Shown here: piece by piece, positions 18,603 through 26,990 of the stretch
How positions within the stretch are numbered: position 1 is the first letter of the stretch
How the letters are laid out: each line of letters opens with the position of its first letter
DNA from: Streptomyces bluensis
Lineage (GTDB): Bacteria; Actinomycetota; Actinomycetes; Streptomycetales; Streptomycetaceae
NCBI RefSeq assembly: GCF_014650715.1
Contig: NZ_BMVM01000011.1
Span: 62,001 to 126,000 of the forward strand
Length of the DNA: 64,000 nt
Direction of reading: 5' to 3'
Program-made: the position numbers and the translations under genes
Notes under the pieces: model-generated
Database searches by the model: none
What the model saw: the letters and a program-made list of their open reading frames with translations, nothing else
Told to the model about the DNA's origin: nothing

Positions 18603-20015
18603 GTGATCGATGAAGAGACCAGGTACGAGGCCGTGCGGAGCAGGGACGCACGGTTCGACGGCGAGTTCTTCTTCGCCGTCGAGACGACCGGGATCTACTG
18701 CCGGCCGAGCTGCCCCGCGGTGACGCCGAAGCGGCACAACGTGCGGTACTACGCGACCGCCGCGGCCGCCCAGGGCGCCGGGTTCCGGGCCTGCCGGCGG
18801 TGCCGGCCGGACGCGGTGCCCGGCTCCGCCGAGTGGAACGTACGCGCGGACGTCGTCGGTCGTGCCATGCGCATGATCGGCGACGGTGTCGTCGACCGGG
18901 AGGGCGTCGCCGGGCTGGCCGTACGGCTCGGGTACAGCGCCCGCCAGGTCCAGCGGCAGCTCACCGCCGAGGTCGGCGCGGGGCCGGTGGCGCTGGCCCG
19001 CGCGCAGCGGGCGCACACCGCGCGCCTGCTGTTGCAGACCACCGGCCTGCCGATCACGGAGATCGCGTTCGCCTCCGGCTTCGCCAGCGTGCGGCAGTTC
19101 AACGACACGATCCGCGCCGTGTACGCCGCCACGCCCACCGAACTGCGCGCCGCCGCGCCCCGCCGGGACGCCCCCGGCCGGGAGGCCGCCGCCCCGTCCA
19201 CCGGGATTCCGCTGCGGCTCGCCCACCGGGGGCCCTACCAGTCCGCCGCCGTCTTCGACCTGCTCGCCGACGAGGCGGTCGCCGGCGTCGAGGACATGAC
19301 CGGTCCACGCGGCCGCCGCACCTACCGGCGCACGCTGCGGCTGCCCCACGGCCACGGGATCGTCGCCGTCGACGAGCGTCCGGGCGGCGGTTCGGGGACC
19401 GGCCGCGGGGGCTGGCTGGACGCGCGGATCCGGCTCTGCGATCCGCGTGACCTCACCACCGCCGTACAGCGGCTGCGGCGCCTCTTCGACCTCGACGCCG
19501 ATCCGTACGCCGTGGACGGGCGGCTCGCCCGTGATCCCCGGCTCGCCCCGTCGGTCGCCGCGCGCCCCGGCCTGCGGTCACCCGGTGCCGCCGACCCTGA
19601 GGAACTGGCCGTACGTGCCGTCGTGGGCGTGGCGCGGGCCGAGGAACTGGTGCGGACGTACGGGAAGCCCCTGGACGCGCCCCGCGGCGCGCTCACCCAC
19701 GTCTTTCCCGAGCCCGCCGTGCTCGCGGGGGCGGAGGACGGCCGTGGCACCCTCGGCGCGCTCGCCGCCGCGCTGGCCGACGGGACGCTACGGCTCGACG
19801 CGGGCGCCGACCGGGACGACGCACAGGAGGCGCTGCGGGCGCTGCCGGGCATGGACGCCCGTACCGTCGCCGTGATCCGCACCCGCGCGCTCGGCGACCC
19901 GGACGTCGCGCCGCCGGGCGTGCACGCCCCCGAGAGCTGGCGTCCCTGGCGCTCGTACGCCCTGCACCACCTCAGGACCGCCCGCCGGTCCGAGCGAGAG
20001 AAAACCGGAGTCTGA
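18603..20015 (+). CDS. Ada/AlkA-type protein: methyl-acceptor Zn domain, AraC helix-turn-helix and AlkA-like C-terminal half
   Basis: Alkylation-response protein, 470 aa from a GTG at 18603 (GGGAAGC just upstream; an ATG at 18534 is an alternative). The N-terminal zinc site Cys33, Cys37, Cys64, Cys67 has exactly the spacing of E. coli Ada, where the first Cys accepts methyl groups from phosphotriesters. An AraC-type DNA-binding domain follows (about 85-180), then an AlkA N-domain. The helix-hairpin-helix region near the C-terminus is unusual: after LPGMDARTVAVIRTRALGDP only about ten residues separate it from ESWRPWRSYALHH. AlkA enzymes have about 30 more there, including the catalytic Asp. 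Glycosylase activity is therefore doubtful. ogt starts one base after its stop. Confidence 0.88.
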   Translation: MIDEETRYEAVRSRDARFDGEFFFAVETTGIYCRPSCPAVTPKRHNVRYYATAAAAQGAGFRACRRCRPDAVPGSAEWNVRADVVGRAMRMIGDGVVDREGVAGLAVRLGYSARQVQRQLTAEVGAGPVALARAQRAHTARLLLQTTGLPITEIAFASGFASVRQFNDTIRAVYAATPTELRAAAPRRDAPGREAAAPSTGIPLRLAHRGPYQSAAVFDLLADEAVAGVEDMTGPRGRRTYRRTLRLPHGHGIVAVDERPGGGSGTGRGGWLDARIRLCDPRDLTTAVQRLRRLFDLDADPYAVDGRLARDPRLAPSVAARPGLRSPGAADPEELAVRAVVGVARAEELVRTYGKPLDAPRGALTHVFPEPAVLAGAEDGRGTLGALAAALADGTLRLDAGADRDDAQEALRALPGMDARTVAVIRTRALGDPDVAPPGVHAPESWRPWRSYALHHLRTARRSEREKTGV

Positions 20016-20016
20016 C

Positions 20017-20520
20017 ATGTCCGAGCTCGTCCACTACACGCAGATCGACAGCCCTCTCGGTCGGCTCCTCCTCACCGCCGACGATTCCGGAGCCCTGACT
20101 TCCCTGTCCGTCCCCGGCCAGAGGGGCGGGCGGGTCCTCCAGCCGGAGTGGCGGTGCGCGCCGAGCCTCTTCCGCGCGGCCGAGGAGCAACTCGGCGCGT
20201 ACTTCGCCGGTGAACTCAAGGAGTTCCGGCTGGAGGTACGCGGTAGCGGTACCGCGTTCCGTGAGCGGGTGTGGGACGCGCTGGACGATGTCCCGTACGG
20301 GGCGACCACGACGTACGGCGACATCGCCGCGCGTATCGGGGCGTCCCGGGCGGCGGTTCGGGCCGTCGGTGGTGCGATCGGGGCCAATCCTCTGCTGATC
20401 GTTCGGCCGTGCCACCGGGTGATCGGTGCGGATGGCTCTCTGACGGGCTATGCGGGGGGTCTCGACCGCAAGCTGTGGCTGCTTGGGCTGGAGGGGGCGG
20501 TGTCGCCGCCCCTGGGCTGA
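20017..20520 (+). CDS. ogt: Methylated-DNA-protein-cysteine S-methyltransferase
   Basis: Suicide repair protein that moves the alkyl group of O6-alkylguanine to its own cysteine. 167 aa. The active site PCHRV is present with Cys132, preceded by the DNA-binding helix RAAVRAVGGAIGANP containing the arginine finger, and followed by GYAGGLDRKLWLL. It is co-transcribed with the Ada/AlkA gene (one-base spacing), so both are probably part of one adaptive response; in related systems Ada activates such genes when methylated. Confidence 0.95.
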   Translation: MSELVHYTQIDSPLGRLLLTADDSGALTSLSVPGQRGGRVLQPEWRCAPSLFRAAEEQLGAYFAGELKEFRLEVRGSGTAFRERVWDALDDVPYGATTTYGDIAARIGASRAAVRAVGGAIGANPLLIVRPCHRVIGADGSLTGYAGGLDRKLWLLGLEGAVSPPLG

Positions 20521-20533
20521 CCGCCGGGGGTTG

Positions 20534-20859
20534 TCGCCCCCGCCGCCCCTACCCGTCCCATCCCTGGGAGCTGCGCCCCCAGACCCCCGCTTGTCGGCCT
20601 GAACGGCCTCGTCCTCAAACGGCGGACGGGCTGAGGTGCCTGGCCTCGGCCGAAAATCTCAGCCCCGGCCGCACATTCCAGCCCCGGCCGCACAATCCAG
20701 CCTCTCCGGCGTTTGAGGAGCGGGGGCCCGGGGGCTGGCCCCCGGAACGGGGTCCGGGGCGGAGCCCCGAAGCCCTGGGGGTCCAGGGGGCGTAGCCCCC
20801 TTGGCGGGGTCGAAGGGGCAGCGCCCCTGGGACGGGACGGGTAGGGGCGGCGGGGGCGA
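20534..20859. repeat. Long inverted repeat and GC-rich palindromes between ogt and the GH95-like gene
   Basis: The 359-base gap between convergent genes holds no ORF worth calling. Its outer parts are a 26-bp perfect inverted repeat (20534-20559 and 20834-20859), with weaker pairing further inward. Between them are copies of the dispersed Streptomyces intergenic motif related to TCCGGCGTTTGAGGA (around 20702-20720; a variant in the other orientation at 20608-20625), two near-identical 15-mers (CCCCGGCCGCACATT and CCCCGGCCGCACAAT, near 20660-20700), and GGGGGCCCGGGGGCTGGCCCCC-like hairpins. The region probably terminates transcription from both sides. Confidence 0.7.
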
Positions 20860-20879
20860 AGACACCCCCGGGGCAACAC

Positions 20880-23243
20880 TCACGCGGTCGGCAACCCCCA
20901 CCTCGGCGCATCCTCGTTCGCCCGCACCGGCGCGATCGTCAGGTCAGGACGGTCACCCTTCGCCGTGATCAGCGCCGACTGGCCCTTCCCCAGAGCGATA
21001 CGGACCGCACCCCCACCCACATCCGAGTACCGCAACCGCCGCCCCCACCCGTCGCGCACATCGATCGCCCCCGCGATCCCGTGCCGTACCACACACGCCG
21101 CCCCCGCCTCGCTGGTCAGCCGGACCCAGCGGGTCACGCCACCCTCGCGTACCGCGGAGAGCAGGAACGCCCCCTCCGTACGGAAGTCGTGGACCGTCAG
21201 GTCCGCCCAGGCCGCCGGCAGCGCGGGGAACACACGGATGACGCCGCCCCAGGACTGGCAGACCATGTCGTGCAGGGACTGGGCGGCCGACAACGGGGTC
21301 TCGATGACCGGGCCCGACTCCTTGTACATGGTGTTGGGCTGGATGAAACGGGACATGAGCTCGCCGAGGTAGCCCAGCGCGTCCTCACCCTTGCCCAGCA
21401 GCGCCGACATCGAGGCCGCGCCCGTGAACGTGTACCCCTGGAGCGCGCCCTCGAAGCCGACCCAGTGCGCCAACGACTTCTCGATCAGCGCCCGTTCCTC
21501 GGGCGTGCGGCCGGTCACCTCGTACAGCGGGTACACGGCGAGCAGATGCGAGTAGTGGCGGTGCGACTTCGCGAAGGGAACGTCCGCGCCGATCATGAAA
21601 CCGTTCGCGTCCGTCGGATACGGCACCCGCTTGGCCAGCACCTCGCGCCAGCGCGGCGCCAGCTCGTCGTCGATACCGAGGAGTTCGGCGGACTCCAGCA
21701 GCGTACGGCAGCCCCAGGTCAGCAGCATCAGGTCGTAGGTGCAGTCCCGTGAGTCGTCGCCGTACTCGGGGGAGAACGTCGCCGGGAGATGCAGCTTGCC
21801 GTCCGGGCCGGGTTCCAGGAAGTGGAGGTAGTAGTTGATCGCCCTGCGCAGGAGCGGGAAGAGGACGTCTCTCAGGATCGACTCGTCCATCGTGTGGCGG
21901 TAGCTGAGCCAGACGTTGTGCAGGGCCCAGGTCAGGTTGCCGACCTCGGGGGTCGGCGGGTTCTGGCCGGGGATGCCGACGCCGTACCCCATGAGCGGGC
22001 TCGCCGCGCCGTTGACGAGAGAGGGGTCCGTGGTGCGGGGGATGCCCATCGAGTCGGCGTCGTACGGGGCGGCCACCTCCTTGGTCAGGTTCTCCCGGAA
22101 CGCGCTCAACGACCGTGTGACCGCGTCGAGTTCGAGATGATTGGAGCCGTGGATGAGCCAGTACTCCAACTGCGCGTTGAGGTTCCACCAGGTGTTGGGC
22201 CACGGTGTGGGTTCCAGCCAGGGCCCGCAGGTCGCCATCACGGGTGCGTCCCGGCGCGCGGCGGACGCCGCCTTGTACAGCTGGATCCAGTAGAACCGCT
22301 GGATGCGGGCGTCCGGCAGGGAGAGGAAGCTCTTGCGGTAGTAGGCGTGCCACCAGTCGTGGTGCGTCGACGCCAGCCGGGCGTACGGCAGCCCGGACGC
22401 GGTCCGGATCGTCCGCACCGCCCGTCGCAGCGCCGTGTTCCGCGGATACGAGGACGCCACGTGGACGTACAGCGTCCGGCTCGCACTCGCACTCGCGCGC
22501 CGCTCCCGCCACGCCGTCACGTACTGCCCGCCCGACAGCAGGGGTTGTACGGAGGTGGAGACGCCGTCCTGCTCACCGACCTCGGCGGGAGGGTTGCCCC
22601 GGTAGCCGTCCGGCAGCGGCTTGAACGCGGCACGCGGGCTGATCGCGTCCGCCGGGTGGAACACCCACCGGAATCCGCGCTCGCCCTCGCTGGGCGTGAC
22701 TTCCACGGCGAGCACCGAGCGGGAGGTGTGCACCAGGGCCCGGATCGTGAGCGTGCCCCGATCGGTGGTGAGCGTTCCGGTGAGCTCGGCGTCGCGCAGC
22801 CGGAGCCGCCAGTCCAGGCCGGTGATGCGGCCCACGGGTTCCAGGGTGAAGTGGCCGATCGGCAGCCGGGCGAGCCCGAACAGCGAGCCGAACTCGGGGC
22901 GGTGGTCCTGGACTTCGGAGTGCTGCACGTTGAAGCGCACGGCGGTGCAGGTGCCGTCCTCCTGGCTGCCGCCCGGCTCCGCGTAGATCCCGGAGCCGAG
23001 GAAGCCGTTGCCGAGGAACGGGCCCTCGTACCAGGTCGTCGGCATCCGCTGCCAGACCAGGTCGGCGTCGTCGAGGACCGTGCGCCAGGGGTCGGAGGGG
23101 GCGAGGCCGGGAGCGGCGACTGCGGACGCGCTCGCCGGGGCGGCGGGCAGACCGCCGGAGACGAGGGTTCCGCCGAGGGCGGTTCCGGTGGCGAGGACGG
23201 TACGTCTGGAGGGGCTGGGCTGCGCTTCGGACGGGCGGGACAT
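20880..23243 (-). CDS. Tat-exported GH95-like glycoside hydrolase
   Basis: 787 aa from the ATG at 23243 behind GGGAGG. The signal peptide has a twin-arginine motif (SRRTVLATG) and an Ala-rich cleavage region, so it is secreted folded. It has the GH95 N-terminal beta domain (WRTVLDDADLVWQRMPTTWY, FLGNGFLGSGIYAE) and (alpha/alpha)6 barrel. Expected catalytic neighbours are seen: NLN in WWNLNAQLEYW and SPE in TFSPEYG. However, the DGNFG motif that carries the catalytic Asp in characterised alpha-L-fucosidases is replaced by IETPLSAAQS. The substrate may therefore not be fucosides. It faces ogt convergently across a repeat region and is divergent from the PP2C-like gene. Confidence 0.85.
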   Translation of the reverse strand: MSRPSEAQPSPSRRTVLATGTALGGTLVSGGLPAAPASASAVAAPGLAPSDPWRTVLDDADLVWQRMPTTWYEGPFLGNGFLGSGIYAEPGGSQEDGTCTAVRFNVQHSEVQDHRPEFGSLFGLARLPIGHFTLEPVGRITGLDWRLRLRDAELTGTLTTDRGTLTIRALVHTSRSVLAVEVTPSEGERGFRWVFHPADAISPRAAFKPLPDGYRGNPPAEVGEQDGVSTSVQPLLSGGQYVTAWRERRASASASRTLYVHVASSYPRNTALRRAVRTIRTASGLPYARLASTHHDWWHAYYRKSFLSLPDARIQRFYWIQLYKAASAARRDAPVMATCGPWLEPTPWPNTWWNLNAQLEYWLIHGSNHLELDAVTRSLSAFRENLTKEVAAPYDADSMGIPRTTDPSLVNGAASPLMGYGVGIPGQNPPTPEVGNLTWALHNVWLSYRHTMDESILRDVLFPLLRRAINYYLHFLEPGPDGKLHLPATFSPEYGDDSRDCTYDLMLLTWGCRTLLESAELLGIDDELAPRWREVLAKRVPYPTDANGFMIGADVPFAKSHRHYSHLLAVYPLYEVTGRTPEERALIEKSLAHWVGFEGALQGYTFTGAASMSALLGKGEDALGYLGELMSRFIQPNTMYKESGPVIETPLSAAQSLHDMVCQSWGGVIRVFPALPAAWADLTVHDFRTEGAFLLSAVREGGVTRWVRLTSEAGAACVVRHGIAGAIDVRDGWGRRLRYSDVGGGAVRIALGKGQSALITAKGDRPDLTIAPVRANEDAPRWGLPTA

Positions 23244-23455
23244 GGTGCCTCCCGGCGGCTCAAACAGCACATTTCACAGGGTGATTCATCGGAGCTATCC
23301 CGCGATGCAAGGTAGAGAAGGTGTGTGTGCTCGTCAATAAGGAGGGAGAGGTCCGATGTGTGAGGAGGGGGTTGGGGCCAGCCTCGTCGGATGCGCCACC
23401 TGGATTTTCCCGGAGCCCCGTTTTCATCCGGCTCCCGCGGTGGACAATTAGGGGC

Positions 23456-24781
23456 ATGAGCCAGCAGGGGGCGAGGACCACCCGTCACGAGGACGACTGG
23501 TGGGGGCAGTTGTACGACGACTCCACCGAGGACACGGGACCCGCGGCCGCGGCCGATTCCCTCGACGACCGCTTCGCCTCGGCGGCGGGCACGGTGGGGC
23601 AGGGACCGGCGCCCCGACCGGAGTCCCCGTCCAGCGGCGCCACGCCTCCGCCCGACGCGTCCCCTTCCGCTCCCTACGTTCCCTACGACAACTCCGGTTA
23701 CGGCAACTCCGATTGCGACAAGTCCGGTTATGGCAGGCTCCGTGACGACAGGTCCGGTTCGTACGACCTGGCCGCCCCCTCGCGTCAGGCCGCCCCTGGT
23801 GAAGGCCAAGGGCCGACCGCCGTCGCCTATGTCGGTTCCGGGCCGCCCACGTACGACGCGGAGCCCACCGCGCTGCCCGCCGCGGACCCGGACGACCTCG
23901 GGGATCTCGTCGCGGACACCGTGCTGGACGGGGCGCAGTACGGGGCGTGCACCCTGCGGGCCGCTTCCGTGCGCGGGGACTCCGCCCGGTACCGGGGCGA
24001 GCCGCGCCGGGACGCCTTGCTGACCGCCCGGTTCGGCTCGGGCGACGAGGCGCTGGTGCTCGTCGCCATGGCGACCGGCGCCCGCGCCACGCCGGGGGCG
24101 CACCGTGCGGCGGCCGAGGCGTGCGAGTGGATCGGGCGGGCTGTCGGCCGCAGTCAGGTCCGGCTCGCCGAGGACCTCCGGGCCGCCCGGCGAGGCGACC
24201 TGAAGGCGGGGCTGCACCGGCTCACCGACCGGGCCCTCGGCCGACTCCGCGCCAGCGCCGCCGAACAGGGCGTCGAGCCCGAGGAGTACACGGCCGGCCT
24301 GCGCTGCCTGCTGCTCCCGGCCGACCCGGAGTGCCGTACGCGTGTCTTCTTCGGTATCGGCGTCGGCGGTCTGTTCCGGCTGCGGGACGGCGAGTGGCAG
24401 GATATAGAGCCGAGCGCCACCGCGACCACCGGCGCGCCCGTCGTGGGCTTCGGCTCGCCGCCCCACGAGACCCCTGAGGGCGACCGCCTGACCATGAACC
24501 TCGGCATCGCGACGCCCCCGAGTCCGTACGAGCCCGCCCCCGCACCGCCTGCCGACCCCTTCCGCTTCCGCGCCTCAGTGGCCCGCCCGGGGGACGCGCT
24601 GCTGCTGTGCACGGCGGGTCTCGCCGACCCCCTGCGCGGCGAACCGCAGCTCGCCGAACACCTCACGGCCCGCTGGGCGAACGGGAAGCCCCCGGGCCTC
24701 GCCGCCTTCCTCGCCGACACCCAGGTCCGGGTGAAGGGGTACGCCGACGACCGTACGGCCGCGGGCGTCTGGGAGGGATGA
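23456..24781 (+). CDS. PP2C-like protein phosphatase domain protein
   Basis: 441 aa. The first 150 residues are low-complexity and Pro/Ser/Tyr/Gly-rich (YGNSD, SGYGR), probably disordered. The rest is a PP2C-like fold with SVRGDSARYRGEPRRDALL, VLVAMATGAR and DALLLCTAGLADPL, lacking some of the DG/DGxG metal motifs of active PP2C enzymes. Activity is therefore uncertain. The ATG at 23456 has no obvious ribosome site and sits just after GGACAATTAG, so a short leader or leaderless message is possible. It is divergent from the GH95-like gene. Confidence 0.75.
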   Translation: MSQQGARTTRHEDDWWGQLYDDSTEDTGPAAAADSLDDRFASAAGTVGQGPAPRPESPSSGATPPPDASPSAPYVPYDNSGYGNSDCDKSGYGRLRDDRSGSYDLAAPSRQAAPGEGQGPTAVAYVGSGPPTYDAEPTALPAADPDDLGDLVADTVLDGAQYGACTLRAASVRGDSARYRGEPRRDALLTARFGSGDEALVLVAMATGARATPGAHRAAAEACEWIGRAVGRSQVRLAEDLRAARRGDLKAGLHRLTDRALGRLRASAAEQGVEPEEYTAGLRCLLLPADPECRTRVFFGIGVGGLFRLRDGEWQDIEPSATATTGAPVVGFGSPPHETPEGDRLTMNLGIATPPSPYEPAPAPPADPFRFRASVARPGDALLLCTAGLADPLRGEPQLAEHLTARWANGKPPGLAAFLADTQVRVKGYADDRTAAGVWEG

Positions 24782-24877
24782 CCGGGCCGGCGGCGGGAGG
24801 CGTCCGCCTCCGGTGCGGTTGCCCCGCGCGATGGATTCCCTGGTGGTGAGGGTGCTGTGGACTGTCCGCACAGTGGC

Positions 24878-24906
24878 TTGACTGTGTGCGTTTGAAAGCC
24901 TACGGA
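24878..24906 (+). promoter_or_regulatory. Candidate vegetative promoter for the downstream ATPase-domain gene
   Basis: TTGACT (24878-24883), a 17-base spacer and TACGGA (24901-24906), about 45 bases before the ATG at 24951. Good match to HrdB-type promoters. Confidence 0.6.
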
Positions 24907-24950
24907 TGGTGCTTGACGATGCGGTAGGACTGTCGCTTCCCTGACGGGGC

Positions 24951-25493
24951 ATGGATCCCGTGAACGCGTTCGAGCGGGAGGGGATCGTCATCGGCGTGCG
25001 GACGGGGGCCATGAAGAGGCAGGCGCGAGGGGGTGGTCCCGTGGCGATCGGGGCCTCCTCGGCGAAGGCGACGGAGGAAACGACCGACGGTGGCACGGAC
25101 CAGACGGGCGCGGGGGAACTCAGACACAGGCTCGGACGGGCGGATCTGCGGGCGGTGCCCGAGGCCCGCAGGGCGCTCAGGGAGTTCCTCCGGCACTGGG
25201 GGCGCCCGGGTAGATCGGAGATAGCCGAGCTGCTGACCAGCGAGCTCGTCACCAACGCACTCATCCACACCGACCGCGACGCGGTCCTGACGGCCACCGT
25301 CTCAGCGCAGGAACTCCGCGTGGAAGTACGGGACTTCGTGGGCCGCAGACCCCAACCGCGGGTAGCGGACGCCGGCGACGGTACGCACGGCCGCGGCCTG
25401 ATCCTGGTGCAGTCCCTCGCGGACTCCTGGGGCGTACGCAGCCACGGCGTGGGCAAGGCGGTGTGGTTCGAACTGGGCGCGGACGCCGCGTGA
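24951..25493 (+). CDS. Small histidine-kinase-like ATPase (RsbW/SpoIIAB-type regulator)
   Basis: 180 aa cytoplasmic protein with a GHKL ATPase fold: N box ELVTNALIHT, then VEVRDF and the glycine-rich lid GRGLILVQSLADSWG. No phosphoacceptor histidine or sensor domain is present. Streptomyces carries many such proteins; some are anti-sigma kinases and others act with PP2C phosphatases. The preceding PP2C-like gene is on the same strand, but a promoter lies between, so partnership is only a possibility. The start at 24951 could be later in frame because the first 55 residues are poorly conserved in type. Confidence 0.8.
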   Translation: MDPVNAFEREGIVIGVRTGAMKRQARGGGPVAIGASSAKATEETTDGGTDQTGAGELRHRLGRADLRAVPEARRALREFLRHWGRPGRSEIAELLTSELVTNALIHTDRDAVLTATVSAQELRVEVRDFVGRRPQPRVADAGDGTHGRGLILVQSLADSWGVRSHGVGKAVWFELGADAA

Positions 25494-25519
25494 TGGTCCC
25501 GGGGCCGTTCTGACCGGAA

Positions 25520-25561
25520 ACGGGGCGGGGGCGCGGCTCGCGTGCCGCGCCCCCGCCCCGT
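25520..25561. terminator. Bidirectional terminator with an 18-bp perfect stem
   Basis: A perfect 18-bp GC-rich stem around a six-base loop (25538-25543), centred between two convergent genes that end at 25493 and 25606. It can fold on either strand and probably ends both transcripts. Confidence 0.85.
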
Positions 25562-25605
25562 ACGGCCCGTGAAGGCCACACGGCCTTCGCGAGCGGGAGC
25601 GTGTT

Positions 25606-26643
25606 CTAGCCGAACTGCTGCTCCAGGTCCTTGAGCTTGCGCTCCAGGGAGTCGAGCCGGGGCAGGGCCATGGTGTCGTCCTCCGCGGTGAGGTCGACGG
25701 TGCCCGGCTTGTCAGAACTCCCGCGGACGGGCTGAAGGGAGGGACGCGTACGAACGGGCAGCGGCTCCGGCGCGGATAGAGCAGGCTCCGCGGGGGCGGG
25801 CTCGGAGACGCGCTCCACGGTGGTCACGTCCACCTGCCGCCCGCCGCCACGGCCGGGCAGGGCCCGGTGGCCGCGGCTGATCGCCTTCAGGTGGGCACGC
25901 TCCAGGCGCTCCTGCTCGCGCTTGCGGTCCCGCTTCTCGTCCTTGATGCGCTTGTCCTCGCGCACCTCCTCCACGGCCTCGTCCAGGGAGCGCACACCTT
26001 CGAGGAGCATCAGCGACCAGGCCTTGTACGTCTCGCGGGGCGCGCGCAGCCAGCGGACGACGCGGATCTGCGGCAGCGGGCGCGGGACCAGGCCCTGCTC
26101 GCGCAACGCGGCGCGGCGGGTCTGCTTGAGCGCGCGGTCGAACAGCACCGCGGCGGAGAGGGACATGCCCGCGAAGAACTGCGGGGCGCCGTCGTGGCCG
26201 AGGCCCCTGGGCGCGTGCACCCAGTTGAACCAGGCCGCCGCGCCCGCGAACGTCCACACGAGTATCCGGGAGCCGAGCGCCGCGTCACCGTGGCTGGCCT
26301 CGCGTACCGCGAGCACGGAACAGAACATGGCGGCGCCGTCCAGACCGAACGGAACCAGGTACTGCCAGCCGCCGCTGAGGCCCAGGTTCTGTTCGCCGAA
26401 GCCGACCAGGCCACGGAAGGAGAGGGCGGCCGCGACCGCGGCACAGCAGAACAGGAGGATGTAGGAGGCCGTGCCGTACAGGGCCTCCTTGCGCCGGCGG
26501 CGTTCCTCGCTGCGTTCCCACGAGTCCTCGGTCTTCGCGTGCTCCCCGGACCGCTTTCCACGCGCGAGCACCGCCATCGCCGCCAGCATGCCCAGGAGCA
26601 GCACGGCGCCCGGAAGCAGCCAGTTCAGCGATATGTCGGTCAA
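25606..26643 (-). CDS. DUF2637 membrane protein with coiled-coil tail
   Basis: 345 aa. Four to five membrane helices come first (NWLLPGAVLLLGMLAAMAVL; YILLFCCAAVAAALSF; a segment with VPFGLDGAAMF; the helix near WTFAGAAAWFNW). A strongly charged cytoplasmic region follows (EDKRIKDEKRDRKREQ, likely coiled coil), and a conserved C-terminus LDSLERKLKDLEQQFG. DUF2637 proteins occur in streptomycetes, some on transfer plasmids, but their role is unclear. I chose the TTG at 26643, behind AAGGGA, giving MTDISLNW; an in-frame ATG at 26697 adds 18 non-conserved residues. Divergence and gap content suggest its own promoter. Confidence 0.8.
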   Translation of the reverse strand: MTDISLNWLLPGAVLLLGMLAAMAVLARGKRSGEHAKTEDSWERSEERRRRKEALYGTASYILLFCCAAVAAALSFRGLVGFGEQNLGLSGGWQYLVPFGLDGAAMFCSVLAVREASHGDAALGSRILVWTFAGAAAWFNWVHAPRGLGHDGAPQFFAGMSLSAAVLFDRALKQTRRAALREQGLVPRPLPQIRVVRWLRAPRETYKAWSLMLLEGVRSLDEAVEEVREDKRIKDEKRDRKREQERLERAHLKAISRGHRALPGRGGGRQVDVTTVERVSEPAPAEPALSAPEPLPVRTRPSLQPVRGSSDKPGTVDLTAEDDTMALPRLDSLERKLKDLEQQFG

Positions 26644-26990
26644 TCTGATCAGTCCCTTGCAATGGGATGGGGCGTAACGCCCGCCATAGTGGCCCAATCA
26701 CCGCTGCCCTCAGGGGGTTTCGGGGCAAGAGGCCGCCAAGAAAGTGCACGGAGATGCGCAAGGCGGCATTCTGCTCGAACTGGCGTGCGAGGGCCGGGAG
26801 TTGAGTGCGAGCAACACTACCCGTACGGGTGGTTCCTCGGAAAGTTCCCGCGACTGGTGAGGAAGTTGTGAATCTCCCGTAACCCGGTGCGCGGTCCATG
26901 CCGCTTGTGGATCTTACGACACTTGCCGCGCGCTGCCGCGCGGGGTGCGTTGGGGATCGAGGGCAGCGGGTCTTCGGGCTGCCCTGGGCG
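26644..26990. other. Intergenic region between the FhuF-like and DUF2637 genes
   Basis: 347 bases without a supported gene. It holds the hairpin at 26926-26943 that ends the FhuF-like transcript and, closer to 26643, the promoter region for the DUF2637 gene. No repeat or clear operator seen. Confidence 0.6.
26926..26943 (-). terminator. Hairpin after the FhuF-like gene
   Basis: CCGCGCG and CGCGCGG form a 7-bp stem with a four-base loop, about 50 bases beyond the stop at 26991. Confidence 0.55.

Noticed and set aside
20609..20879. Small proteins in the ogt/GH95 gap
   Set aside because: All frames there are Pro/Arg/Gly-rich translations of palindromic repeats.
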